Source: Marixanthomonas sp963974425
GTDB lineage: Bacteria > Bacteroidota > Bacteroidia > Flavobacteriales > Flavobacteriaceae
DNA length: 64,000 bases
Assembly (NCBI RefSeq): GCF_963974425.1
Contig: NZ_CAXBCK010000007.1
Location: forward strand, 27,048 to 91,047
Direction of reading: 5' to 3'
In this document: positions 17,861-26,717 of the stretch, one piece after another
Position numbering within the stretch: position 1 is the stretch's first letter
How the letters are laid out: every line of letters starts with the position of its first letter
Program-made: the position numbers and the translations under genes
Notes under the pieces: model-generated
What the model was told of the DNA's origin: nothing
The model's database searches: none
The model's input: the letters and a program-made list of their open reading frames with translations, nothing else

Positions 17861-18034
17861 TTAAGCTTCTTCTCTTTCTTTCTTTTTTGCTTCGCGCTTT
17901 AGTTTCCAGTTTTCATATAATGATCCCCCAATCCAATACGGAAGGATAGCCATTAAAAAAATCATTAACCAAAACCCGATAGTTAATATAGTTAGAAAAG
18001 CTAAAAAGCCTAAATATTGATTGAAGTCGAACAT
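17861..18034 (-). CDS. Small membrane protein, 57 residues
   Basis: A complete frame on the minus strand from ATG 18034 to TAA 17861 reads MFDFNQYLGFLAFLTILTIG, continues with a second hydrophobic stretch (MIFLMAILPYW), then a basic and acidic tail (LKREAKKKEREEA). It therefore has one long or two short membrane helices and a charged cytosolic end. It is flanked by a terminator on its 3' side and by the divergent fumarase promoter on its 5' side, exactly where an independent gene would sit. I do not recognise a named family; the clean topology and codon use make it a likely real gene. Confidence 0.72.
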   Translation of the reverse strand: MFDFNQYLGFLAFLTILTIGFWLMIFLMAILPYWIGGSLYENWKLKREAKKKEREEA

Positions 18035-18136
18035 GATAAATCGTGATTTTTATTTAACGCATCAAAGATAGTAGGATTTTTTCAAAAAAAACAATAAAAA
18101 GAAGCTATTTATTCACACATAATTAACGACCTATCC

Positions 18137-18167
18137 TTGAGTAAAGCCCTTGATTTAACTAACTTTG
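18137..18167 (+). promoter_or_regulatory. promoter of fumC (Bacteroidota type)
   Basis: TTG at 18137-18139 and TAACTTTG at 18160-18167, spaced 20 bases, match the Bacteroidota primary-sigma consensus TTTG-N19-TAnnTTTG. The start codon of fumC follows 34 bases downstream of the -7 element. Confidence 0.7.
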
Positions 18168-18201
18168 CGTAGTTTCTTAAAAAATTAAATTTCAACCTAT
18201 T

Positions 18202-19596
18202 ATGGATTACAGAATAGAAAAAGATACGATGGGCGAAGTAAAAGTCCCTGTCGATAAATTGTGGGGTGCACAAACAGAACGCTCCCGAAACAACTTTAAA
18301 ATAGGCAAACCAGCCTCTATGCCACTTGAAATTGTATATGGATTTGCGTACTTGAAAAAAGCAGCAGCGTATACTAATTCTGAATTAGGGGTTCTTTCAG
18401 AAGAAAAAAGAGATTTGATAGCCAAAGTTTGTGATGAAATTTTAGCCGGCAAGCACGATGATCAATTTCCATTGGTAATCTGGCAAACAGGAAGTGGTAC
18501 ACAAAGTAATATGAATGTAAATGAAGTGATTGCTAACCGTGCTCATCAAATTGCAGGAAATAAAATTGGAGAAGGTGATAAAACGTTACAGCCCAATGAT
18601 GATGTAAATAAATCGCAATCGTCAAACGATACATTCCCAACCGGAATGCACATTGCTGCATATAAAAAGCTGATTGATGTGACTATTCCTGGTGTAGAAC
18701 AGCTACATAAAACCCTTCAAAATAAATCGAAAGAATTTGAAGATGTTGTAAAAATTGGTCGTACCCATTTAATGGATGCCACTCCCCTAACCTTAGGACA
18801 AGAGTTTAGTGGGTATGCTTCTCAATTAGAACACGGCTTAAAAGCTTTAAAAAATACATTGCCACACCTTTCTGAACTAGCATTAGGAGGAACGGCTGTA
18901 GGTACTGGACTGAACACGCCTGATGGCTATGCCAAGAAAGTAGCAGAATATATAGCAAAATTTACCGAGCTTCCATTTATAACTGCTGAAAACAAGTTTG
19001 AAGCATTAGCAGCACACGACGCAATTGTAGAGTCACACGGAGCGTTAAAGCAACTAGCGGTTTCTTTAAATAAAATAGCAAATGATGTAAGAATGCTTGC
19101 AAGTGGTCCTCGAAGTGGAATTGGAGAAATAACCATTCCAGCAAACGAGCCAGGATCTTCTATTATGCCTGGAAAAGTAAATCCTACTCAATGTGAAGCA
19201 TTGACCATGGTCTGTGCCCAAGTTATGGGTAATGATGTTGCTGTGACGGTTGGCGGCATGCAGGGTCAATACGAATTGAACGTATTTAAACCTGTAATGG
19301 CAGCTAATTTATTACACTCTGCTGAATTGTTAGGAGATGCTTGTGTTTCGTTTGAAGAACATTGCGCTAACGGAATTGAAGCAAACACAGAAGTTATTGA
19401 AAGACAACTAAACAACTCATTAATGCTAGTAACAGCTCTTAATACAAAAATAGGTTATTATAAAGCTGCAGAAATAGCTAATACAGCTCACCAAAACGGA
19501 ACGACGTTGAAAGAAGAAGCAATAAATTTAGGATATGTTACCGCTGAAGAATTTGATAAGTGGGTGCGTCCTGAAGATATGGTTGGGAAAAAATAA
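18202..19596 (+). CDS. fumC: Class II fumarate hydratase
   Basis: This iron-independent homotetrameric fumarase interconverts fumarate and L-malate in the TCA cycle. The 464-residue length is normal. Visible motifs are SGSGTQSNMNVNEVIANRA (substrate binding, around residue 97), the GRTHLMDATPLTLGQEF segment, and the superfamily signature GSSIMPGKVNPTQCE around residue 317. The start YRIEKDTMGEVKVP is typical for bacterial FumC. It is monocistronic, with its own promoter and a terminator 22 bases after the stop. Assignment over aspartase or argininosuccinate lyase is secure from these motifs. Confidence 0.97.
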   Translation: MDYRIEKDTMGEVKVPVDKLWGAQTERSRNNFKIGKPASMPLEIVYGFAYLKKAAAYTNSELGVLSEEKRDLIAKVCDEILAGKHDDQFPLVIWQTGSGTQSNMNVNEVIANRAHQIAGNKIGEGDKTLQPNDDVNKSQSSNDTFPTGMHIAAYKKLIDVTIPGVEQLHKTLQNKSKEFEDVVKIGRTHLMDATPLTLGQEFSGYASQLEHGLKALKNTLPHLSELALGGTAVGTGLNTPDGYAKKVAEYIAKFTELPFITAENKFEALAAHDAIVESHGALKQLAVSLNKIANDVRMLASGPRSGIGEITIPANEPGSSIMPGKVNPTQCEALTMVCAQVMGNDVAVTVGGMQGQYELNVFKPVMAANLLHSAELLGDACVSFEEHCANGIEANTEVIERQLNNSLMLVTALNTKIGYYKAAEIANTAHQNGTTLKEEAINLGYVTAEEFDKWVRPEDMVGKK

Positions 19597-19617
19597 TAGT
19601 TAATAAATTAACTTTTT

Positions 19618-19651
19618 CAAAAGAGCTGTAATTAATTGCAGCTCTTTTTTT
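19618..19651 (+). terminator. fumC terminator
   Basis: The stem AAGAGCTG/CAGCTCTT with a TAATTAATT-type loop is followed by seven to eight T, a standard intrinsic terminator. Confidence 0.88.
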
Positions 19652-19740
19652 ATGTTAAAATATCGATTAAATGCAAAAAAATTAGTTTAAATGTAATTTT
19701 TGCGTATATTTCCCTACCCTAATAATGTAAACCTACTTTA

Positions 19741-21054
19741 ATGAGACGGCAATTTACCCCCCTTATATTGTGTCTTTTTTTATCACTGCTCCTAGTTTGT
19801 CAAGCAGACGCAAGCAGTTTTGGAAAAGCTAACTTTAAAGATGGAGCCCTTGTAAACACAATGGCTTCCCAAAAATATCAGTATCTTGAACACATAACTG
19901 AGCACAATAAAAAAACAATACAAAAACAAACAGATGTTACAACAAAGTCTGATTTAGTTTTCAATGAAGTTCAAGCTGCTTTTAACACAGATAACTCTGT
20001 AGTTGCAGAATTTTCCCACAGTTTTAAAGAACATACTACAACTAAATTAAACCCAATTTCAGAAAAAATATTGACAAACACATTTCAATATTCTGAAAAC
20101 CCTAAGACACTATTTTATCAAGGCCTTTTTTACGGTTTTATATTAATGCTCTTTTTACTAAATGGAGCGTGCTACTTTATTTTTGAAGAAAACCTTTTTC
20201 TTTATTTTACGGGTACCCTATTATTATTGGCTTCGGTTTTATTCTATAATGATGGGCTATTAAAACTAGCCGGTGTAAATTTAATGGTTGAATCTTGGTT
20301 AATCCAATCTACCCTACTTTTTGGAGCAGTTGGTTTAATGGCTCTGTTTTCATATAAATATCTGGTTATCAAAGAGTTTTTTTCAAATATTAAAGGATTG
20401 ACAATTGCATTGTTAGGTATTTCGTTTGTACTCCTTGTATCGGCATGGATATCAAAGAACGAATTACTTTCCTCCGTTTCAAATGCGGTTTTATTCACCG
20501 TTTTAATTGGTTATTTTATTTGTGGAATGCTCCTCTTTAGTAAAAAAAACTATGCAAAATTTTATGTTATTGCCTCTTGTATTCCATTGTTATTATCAAT
20601 AGACTTTTCTGTATTTCAGAGTTTTGAAATAACGTTTCTTTACACCGAAACCATCCATATGAAAATAGCTGTTGTAATAGAAATGCTGCTATTAACCTTT
20701 GGTATAACATATAGAATGAAAGCTATAAAAGAAGAAATTGAACTAAGACAAACAGAAATGCGAATTTTTATAAAAAGAAAAGAAATGATGAACAGAGAAA
20801 ATCTTACCAACTTAATGAAAGATGAATATCTTGAAAACTTGATTATGCAATATGATCTTGATGGATTGGAAATTAAGTTGCTCCAATATATTTCAGAAGG
20901 AGTAGAAAATCCAAAAATAGCTCGAAAACTAAAAGTAACCGAAGCAAATGTAGAAGAACTCACCAATGACCTCTATATGAAGTTAGAAATTAGAGAACAA
21001 ATTATTGAAGACCACAGGATGGTAGATGAGCAGCCAGATTATATCTACAATTAA
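19741..21054 (+). CDS. 7TM-DISM-like membrane regulator with C-terminal HTH
   Basis: The 437-residue protein has a signal peptide, a short extracytoplasmic segment to about residue 120, and a block of about seven hydrophobic helices (about 120-325) like the 7TMR-DISM 7TM module. A coiled-coil follows (about 325-360). The C-terminus (about 365-430) resembles a LuxR/GerE helix-turn-helix: LQYISEGVENPKIARKLKVTEANVEELTNDLYMKLEI. No histidine kinase or receiver domain is visible. It may be a one-component membrane-bound transcription factor, an architecture seen in Flavobacteria. The usual N-terminal 7TMR-DISM extracellular sandwich looks reduced. It is alone between fumC and the convergent ccs gene, so its targets are unknown. 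Confidence 0.72.
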   Translation: MRRQFTPLILCLFLSLLLVCQADASSFGKANFKDGALVNTMASQKYQYLEHITEHNKKTIQKQTDVTTKSDLVFNEVQAAFNTDNSVVAEFSHSFKEHTTTKLNPISEKILTNTFQYSENPKTLFYQGLFYGFILMLFLLNGACYFIFEENLFLYFTGTLLLLASVLFYNDGLLKLAGVNLMVESWLIQSTLLFGAVGLMALFSYKYLVIKEFFSNIKGLTIALLGISFVLLVSAWISKNELLSSVSNAVLFTVLIGYFICGMLLFSKKNYAKFYVIASCIPLLLSIDFSVFQSFEITFLYTETIHMKIAVVIEMLLLTFGITYRMKAIKEEIELRQTEMRIFIKRKEMMNRENLTNLMKDEYLENLIMQYDLDGLEIKLLQYISEGVENPKIARKLKVTEANVEELTNDLYMKLEIREQIIEDHRMVDEQPDYIYN

Positions 21055-21080
21055 ATCCCCAAACTATAATTAAGTTGGAA

Positions 21081-21113
21081 AAAGGATAGGTTTAAAAACC
21101 TATCCTTTTTTTA
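21081..21113. terminator. shared terminator overlapping the ccsBA stop codon
   Basis: The stem GGATAGG/CCTATCC with a TTTAAAAA loop is flanked by A on the left and T on the right. The TAG stop of the minus-strand ccs gene (21102-21100) lies inside the right arm, so the two convergent genes share this one hairpin. Confidence 0.85.
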
Positions 21114-24100
21114 TTTTATAATGCTTTTTATAACTAAAATAAGAAACAACGCTTAGTATTACGAAAAATGCAATTACATAATAAATAAACGTAGGAGTTA
21201 CGGGAACATCACCACTAGCGTAAGAGTGTAATCCTGTTAGGTAAAAGTTCACTCCAAAATACGTCATCATAATAGTAGCATAAGAAAATATAGCTAATAC
21301 ATTAAATAACCAACGTCCTCGTAGTCCAGGTACTAAACGAGCGTGAATTACAAAAGCATAAACCATAATACTAATTAATGCCCAAGTTTCTTTAGGATCC
21401 CAACCCCAATAACGTCCCCAACTTTCATTAGCCCATTGCCCTCCTAAAAAGTTACCAATAGTTAACATTACTAGACCAACGGTCAAAGCCATTTCAGTAA
21501 TCACTGTAATTTCTTTGATGTTGATATCCATTTTCTTCTTGTTGTTTTTGTTAGTCAAAATCATGAGTAACAAGGCTGTAGCACCTAATATCATTCCTAA
21601 AGTAAACGGTCCATAACTTGCTACAATTACTGCAACGTGTATCATAAGCCAATAGCTGTCTAATACAGGCACTAAGGTTGAGATAGCCGGATCTAACCAG
21701 TTTTGGTGAGCCACCCACAAAATAATAGCTGCTACAAAAGCTGTAGAGGCAATGGTGAGGTCACTTTTTCTACCAAAGGCCAACCCAAAGAAAACAGTTG
21801 CCCAAGCAATGTATATAATCGACTCGTAGGCATCACTCCAAGGAGCATGACCACTAATATACCAACGGCCTATTAACCCTAAGGTCATAAATATAAAGAA
21901 CGCCCAAATTATATATTTACAGATTTTAATAAGGGAATTGACAACCTTCCCCTCCCTAAATATCTGAACGATTATAAAAACAAACATTAAAATACCAATC
22001 AATGAAAAGTATTTGTAAAGCCTATTAAAAATATCTACTTTGTTATATACAATTTCAGCAGTAATCTTATTATCAGATGGCATTACTTCGCTTCCGTATT
22101 TATGCTGAAATTTATTAATACCGTCTAAAACTTGCTCGGCTTGTGAATAGTCTCCAGTTTTTCTAGCTTGTTTTAGCGTTTTAAAATAAACAGGTAATAT
22201 ACTTTTTGTAATTACAGAGTCTGTGCCTGTAAAATTTGCTTCCTGAAGTTCTGGATAGGAAACCCATTTGTTATTTTCATCATTTGGTAACGGAAATATT
22301 TTTAAAATGGTTCCGCTTAATGCACGGTTCAGTAAAAACGTTTTTTCATAGATTTTTATGAAATCTTTTTCAAACTGATTCGGATTAGTTTTACTGGTTG
22401 CCTCTTCTATATATGGTGCTATTTTACTGTTTCCGTTTTCGTCAAATAAATCTATTAAAGAAACTTCACTCGTTTCTTCTGAAACTCCAATCACTCTTTT
22501 AATACTATCGTTTCGCCAGTCTAATTTCAGTAAAGGTGTTTCTAACCATAACCTAGGAAACTCTGTCATGGATAAAAATACCTGATTAGCATCTAAACCA
22601 TGATATCCATCATCTTTGCTTATTTTACGTAATAATTGGCTTGCAAAGGTTTGTACGGGTTTCATTCGCCCATTATCCTGTATAACCAATCTCGCAAATT
22701 TAGCAGCATGCTCTTTACTAACTGCGTTATTTTTAATTACTGAATCTAATTGCTTAACCGAAGTTTCTTGGTGCAAGTGAGTAGTGGCATCAGGAGATTG
22801 CTGTGCAAATCCTGATACCGAAATGAGTACCAATGCCAACATGGTCATATTGGCTTTCTTCTTTTTAATCTTATTAAGCGTACGCTCTAAAGCTCCAAAG
22901 CGTGTGTTCTTATCAAATAGTATTGCCATTAAACCCAGGTATAATAAAAAGTAACCGATATAAGTAATCCAAGTTCCCCAGAAATCATGATTTACCGATA
23001 AAATGGTTCCACCTTCGTCGGGGTCAAAACCAGATTGGAAAAAACGATATCCTTTGTGATCAAGCACATGATTCATATAAATTCTATAATCCATGGTAGT
23101 ACCATCTTCTTTGTTTACCGTTACTTTACTTTCAAAAGATTTATAGCTTTTTTCGGTACCGGGATATTTATCTGCTATAAAATCATTTAAAGTAATACTA
23201 AATGGAAGTTCATATGTTTTCGCACCATAGGTAAGGTATACTTTTAAGCCGCCTACTTCAACTAGCTTAGGGTTTGGTGCATTTCCTTTTCCTCCCAATA
23301 ATTCAACCGTTTTGGTCTCACCATTTGAGGTAACATCAAGAATTAGCGCGTCTTTATTTGTTTGTTCTTCACTACCTGCATGAACCACTCCTTGACGGCC
23401 TTTCGTCATAGGATCTGGAATTACAAATGACATTCCCGCCATTTGGTATAACGAGCGCAGCATAAGTGGCTGTACACTATCTTTTGCAACAGCCCCTTGT
23501 TTTTGGTCTGCCATACGCATATACGTTCCTTCAAATGGAGATGAAATATCGTAACTTCCATCTTCGTTATAAGTAATGTTAATAGCACCTTCCGTAGGTT
23601 TATTAACAGCAAAAAGTACATTATGAATATTCTCCACCTCGCCCACTTCTAACCAGTGGTCATGGCGATTGCCGTCTCCAGCTTCAACTATTTTTAAAAA
23701 TTGACTACCATCTTCGGCCTTAATAAGTCCTTCTTTGGCGTTTTTAATGAAATCTTTATATTCAATTGTTACCGGCTGACCGTTGTAGTCGGTTTCAATA
23801 GTAAAATCATTGTCCAACCGTTCTGATAGTCGAAGTTTTTCAGGCGTTAATTTTCTACGTTGTACAACCCCATCAATTTCGTAATCACCGTCAATAAACG
23901 TGTTTAGGTAGGTGTGTTCTGAAAGTAATACGTTTTCAGTTTCCCCTTCCCGAATATGAAGCACTCCTTCATACCCAATATATCGTGTAATAAATGCACC
24001 AATAATGATTAATATAAAGGAGAGGTGTAAAACTAAGGTTGCCCACATTTTTTTGGTGTTTAGCCTATAACGAGCCATATTACCAAGAAAGTTAATTACA

Positions 24101-24282
24101 AACATCCCCATAATCGCCTCGAACCACCAGGCGTTATAGATTATCTCCCTACTATACGGAGTTGGTGATGTTTCCATAGAAGCATCTAAAAAAGTGCCAA
24201 TTCCCATGGCAATAGCAAAAACAATAAATAATACGGCGGTAAGTCTGGTAGAAAAAAGGACTGAAGCTATTCTTTTAATCAT
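21100..24282 (-). CDS. ccsBA: Fused cytochrome c biogenesis protein CcsBA (ResB-CcsA)
   Basis: This is the system II haem lyase that moves haem across the inner membrane and attaches it to apocytochrome c. Residues 1-460 form the ResB/CcsB part: N-terminal helices at about 10-110, a large periplasmic domain, and a helix near 435-460. A second signal-like helix near 480 leads into about 260 periplasmic residues. The CcsA part (about 745-1060) carries the haem-handling WWD signature WGRYWGWDPKETWA and about seven to eight helices. The 1060-residue fused form is usual in Bacteroidota. A TATTTTTG element (24307-24300 on the minus strand) lies 17 bases before the start codon and may be its -7 box. 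The truncated haemoglobin gene lies just upstream on the same strand. Confidence 0.94.
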   Translation of the reverse strand: MIKRIASVLFSTRLTAVLFIVFAIAMGIGTFLDASMETSPTPYSREIIYNAWWFEAIMGMFVINFLGNMARYRLNTKKMWATLVLHLSFILIIIGAFITRYIGYEGVLHIREGETENVLLSEHTYLNTFIDGDYEIDGVVQRRKLTPEKLRLSERLDNDFTIETDYNGQPVTIEYKDFIKNAKEGLIKAEDGSQFLKIVEAGDGNRHDHWLEVGEVENIHNVLFAVNKPTEGAINITYNEDGSYDISSPFEGTYMRMADQKQGAVAKDSVQPLMLRSLYQMAGMSFVIPDPMTKGRQGVVHAGSEEQTNKDALILDVTSNGETKTVELLGGKGNAPNPKLVEVGGLKVYLTYGAKTYELPFSITLNDFIADKYPGTEKSYKSFESKVTVNKEDGTTMDYRIYMNHVLDHKGYRFFQSGFDPDEGGTILSVNHDFWGTWITYIGYFLLYLGLMAILFDKNTRFGALERTLNKIKKKKANMTMLALVLISVSGFAQQSPDATTHLHQETSVKQLDSVIKNNAVSKEHAAKFARLVIQDNGRMKPVQTFASQLLRKISKDDGYHGLDANQVFLSMTEFPRLWLETPLLKLDWRNDSIKRVIGVSEETSEVSLIDLFDENGNSKIAPYIEEATSKTNPNQFEKDFIKIYEKTFLLNRALSGTILKIFPLPNDENNKWVSYPELQEANFTGTDSVITKSILPVYFKTLKQARKTGDYSQAEQVLDGINKFQHKYGSEVMPSDNKITAEIVYNKVDIFNRLYKYFSLIGILMFVFIIVQIFREGKVVNSLIKICKYIIWAFFIFMTLGLIGRWYISGHAPWSDAYESIIYIAWATVFFGLAFGRKSDLTIASTAFVAAIILWVAHQNWLDPAISTLVPVLDSYWLMIHVAVIVASYGPFTLGMILGATALLLMILTNKNNKKKMDINIKEITVITEMALTVGLVMLTIGNFLGGQWANESWGRYWGWDPKETWALISIMVYAFVIHARLVPGLRGRWLFNVLAIFSYATIMMTYFGVNFYLTGLHSYASGDVPVTPTFIYYVIAFFVILSVVSYFSYKKHYKIKKG

Positions 24283-24358
24283 TATAGCGAATTTTGGCGC
24301 AAAAATAAGTATTTCGCGCCATATTTTCTACTGAAATCTGTTAATCAATTTCAGTTTA

Positions 24359-24754
24359 TTATGCCTTTGTTTTTCGGGCTTCAAATATTTTTAGATGAAT
24401 AAAGGTTCCCATATTTCGGGCTCTGTTTTTTGCTAACTGAGCCACTTCTCCAACAAACAGGCTATCAATGGTTTGAAACCATAGGTTTAGCCAAACACCA
24501 AAATGCATTTCATTGATTGTGCCTTCTTGTTGCTTATCTACCTCCACGTGTTTCGTTAAAGGGTTTCCTGTATACTTCTTTTTAAAAAATAGATTGCTCT
24601 CCCAGAAATCGGTCAATTTTTCCAAATGCTCTTCCCAATCGGTAATCACCGAATTGAATATAGGGCTCAACAACTCATCTGCACGTACAGAATCATAAAA
24701 GGTAATTACCAATTTGTTTACGTCTTCTCTATTTTTTATTTCGGTTTTTGTCAT
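24359..24754 (-). CDS. Group III truncated haemoglobin
   Basis: This cytosolic haem protein of 131 residues has the 2-on-2 globin fold. Typical group III landmarks are the short N-terminus, FYDSVRADELLSPIFN (B/CD region), LEKLTDFWESNLF (E helix) and the proximal histidine at about residue 84 in MHFGVWLNLW. Members bind O2 or NO and may protect against nitrosative or oxidative stress; the exact role is not established. It lies 76 bases upstream of ccsBA on the same strand, a reasonable context because both concern haem, and 27 bases downstream of the membrane protein gene. Confidence 0.92.
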   Translation of the reverse strand: MTKTEIKNREDVNKLVITFYDSVRADELLSPIFNSVITDWEEHLEKLTDFWESNLFFKKKYTGNPLTKHVEVDKQQEGTINEMHFGVWLNLWFQTIDSLFVGEVAQLAKNRARNMGTFIHLKIFEARKTKA

Positions 24755-24781
24755 AGCAAATTCTCTGCAGGGTCTTATTAA

Positions 24782-25807
24782 TCAATTAGAGTTGTCTTTT
24801 AAGGCTTTATTAATTTGGTTTTGAAATTCAATTTTATCATCTACATATAAAGCCAAAACTCTATATTTTCTTTGAACTCCGTATAGTCCAATTAACGTGT
24901 TTTCTTCTTTTAATTGAATTATCACATTGTGAGATTCCAATGTTCCCAAAAGCGATAATTTCCGTGCTTCTTTATTAGACTCAATATCTTTCGATGAAAG
25001 TGTAACCGACTCTATATTTTTTAAATCGATAGTTGTCTCGGTCATGATGCCATATCGAAGAAAAAGTTTATTGTTTTGAATTGCTATTGGTCTTTTCAAC
25101 ATTGATTTCAAAAACCCAAAAATCTGAATACCTGAATAAATACTTAAAATAGTAAAAATCAAAGCGGCTGTATTACTCCATTTAGCTAATAAAATATGAA
25201 CTGTAATCGTTTCGATTGCCACAATGCCAATAATCGCTATTAATAATGGTATTGTGCCACTGTTTTTGTGGTACGAAAATTCATTGTTTTTTAATTTTCT
25301 TTTCTTCCAATAAATGAATCCGTAATAGAACACTGCAATTTCAGTAACTACGGGAATTACAACAGCTTTAGGAAGTATTTCATAGCTTGTTTTCTTTAAA
25401 GTTATGTAAAAGTCGAACGTTTCACTTTTATTTCTTTTATAGTGTTTTATTCCTTTTTTAAGGTTAAAGATTATAAATGATAGAATGAATAGCTCTACTA
25501 TTGGAAGCAACCAAGTTTTAAAAAAAGTGAGGTATTGTTGATTTTCAGCAGGAAGGATCAAGGAACAAATTACAACACCAACAATCAAAAAAGGAATTAC
25601 CGTTGTTTTAGGAATCGTTGTTTTTCTAATAAGTAAGAAATAGATTAACGGGACAGTCAATAATAAGTCAAATGTAATTCCTATTGATAAACTACTAGGG
25701 TTTGCATTAAAAACTGAAGAGTTCGCAAGGAGCGCCATCATCCCAGTGATGACTAATGGTATTCCAAATATAGTTACAAGTTTCTTTGGGTTTAATGCTT
25801 TATCCAT
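24782..25807 (-). CDS. Polytopic membrane protein with C-terminal PH-like domain
   Basis: The 341-residue inner-membrane protein has six or so hydrophobic helices in two groups (about 10-125 and 145-235). A soluble C-terminal part of about 90 residues (NNKLFLRYGIMTETTIDLKN onwards) has the alternating strand pattern of bacterial PH-like domains. There is no recognised transport or enzymatic motif. It is encoded just upstream of the haemoglobin gene on the same strand and immediately beside the structured intergenic element on its 5' side. Function unknown. Confidence 0.7.
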   Translation of the reverse strand: MDKALNPKKLVTIFGIPLVITGMMALLANSSVFNANPSSLSIGITFDLLLTVPLIYFLLIRKTTIPKTTVIPFLIVGVVICSLILPAENQQYLTFFKTWLLPIVELFILSFIIFNLKKGIKHYKRNKSETFDFYITLKKTSYEILPKAVVIPVVTEIAVFYYGFIYWKKRKLKNNEFSYHKNSGTIPLLIAIIGIVAIETITVHILLAKWSNTAALIFTILSIYSGIQIFGFLKSMLKRPIAIQNNKLFLRYGIMTETTIDLKNIESVTLSSKDIESNKEARKLSLLGTLESHNVIIQLKEENTLIGLYGVQRKYRVLALYVDDKIEFQNQINKALKDNSN

Positions 25808-25834
25808 TGGTTCTACTTTAGCGCATTATAACGG

Positions 25835-26015
25835 TTTGGGTATGGCTCGTAGTATCTTAAAAAGTACGGACTTCTAGATTTAAAACGAGCAGAAATTTTT
25901 ACTTTTTGTTTTAAATTTTTATGCATTAAAGCCAAATTTAAAAATTTAGAGGGTTCCCAAAAACGCCTGAAACCTTCGATTTAACCCGACTTAGCTATGA
26001 GTTATACCCATTTTT
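25835..26015. repeat. structured intergenic element, candidate cassette border
   Basis: This non-coding stretch fills the gap between two minus-strand genes. It starts with ATAACGGTTTGGGTATGGCT and then has a hairpin at 25848-25868 (CGTA and CTT pairing with AAG and TACG). The AT-rich centre has an AAATTTAAAAATTT symmetry. It ends with CCCGACTTAGCTATGAG followed by TTATACCC. The organisation (conserved-looking ends, internal hairpin) resembles intergenic elements that I recall flanking accessory genes in many Flavobacteria. The TTATAC end is also similar to the border motifs at 43920, 44729 and 47656. No open frame is present. Identity is inferred. Confidence 0.4.
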
Positions 26016-26024
26016 ATAGGTAGT

Positions 26025-26678
26025 TTATTTTGAAATATTTTTCAACGCTTCGATTATTTCATCAGGTTCTGAACGTGTTCTATAATCAACATTCACATAA
26101 TTCCATTTGACTATTCCGTCACTTCCCAGTATAAAAGTAGCAGGAATTGGTAGTATCCTGTCATTTCCATTATTAATTTTTTTTAAATCAAGATTACGGT
26201 CAATTTGCATATGATCTAATAAAAATTCTGGAATCTCCCAAGCAACTCCATATTGGGACGCAACTTTTGCGTCTTGGTCAGACAATACGGTAAACTCCAT
26301 ATTACTAATTTCACTTTTTGTCATTGATGAGTCAGGTACTTCAGGGCTTATGGCAACCAGAGTAGCACCAAGTTGATGAATATCTTTTAATTTATCTTGT
26401 AAAGCGCGTAATTGTAGATTGCAATATGGACACCAACTGCCACGATAAAATGTAATGACTACTGGACCTTTACTTAATAAATCGAATAATTCTATTTGTT
26501 TTCCTAAAGGGTTGGGTAGCTCAAAATTTGATGCTTTTTCACCTATTTTAACAGCATTTTTTCCTTTTTGAAAAGCTTTTGCTTTATTGATTATTTCATC
26601 AACACCTTTCATAAATTTAGGATTGTTTTTTCTTCCTAAGGCAATTTTAGCATCAGTTTGTTCTTTCAGTCTTTGCAT
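26025..26678 (-). CDS. Peroxiredoxin-like (AhpC/TSA family) protein
   Basis: This thioredoxin-fold protein of 217 residues has no signal peptide. The redox motif is YRGSWCPYCNLQLRALQ around residue 80-95, with a CxxC pair in the place of the peroxidatic cysteine loop. This is typical of the AhpC/TSA-like 'peroxiredoxin-like family' rather than classical PRX. FTVLSDQDAKVASQYGV and the late ATFILGSDGIVKW are conserved thioredoxin-fold elements. It probably reduces peroxides or disulfides in the cytosol. A second membrane-protein gene follows upstream on the same strand at a 39-base distance. Confidence 0.88.
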   Translation of the reverse strand: MQRLKEQTDAKIALGRKNNPKFMKGVDEIINKAKAFQKGKNAVKIGEKASNFELPNPLGKQIELFDLLSKGPVVITFYRGSWCPYCNLQLRALQDKLKDIHQLGATLVAISPEVPDSSMTKSEISNMEFTVLSDQDAKVASQYGVAWEIPEFLLDHMQIDRNLDLKKINNGNDRILPIPATFILGSDGIVKWNYVNVDYRTRSEPDEIIEALKNISK

Positions 26679-26717
26679 TATTCTTTATATATAATTTTAA
26701 TGTATGGTATTAATTAC

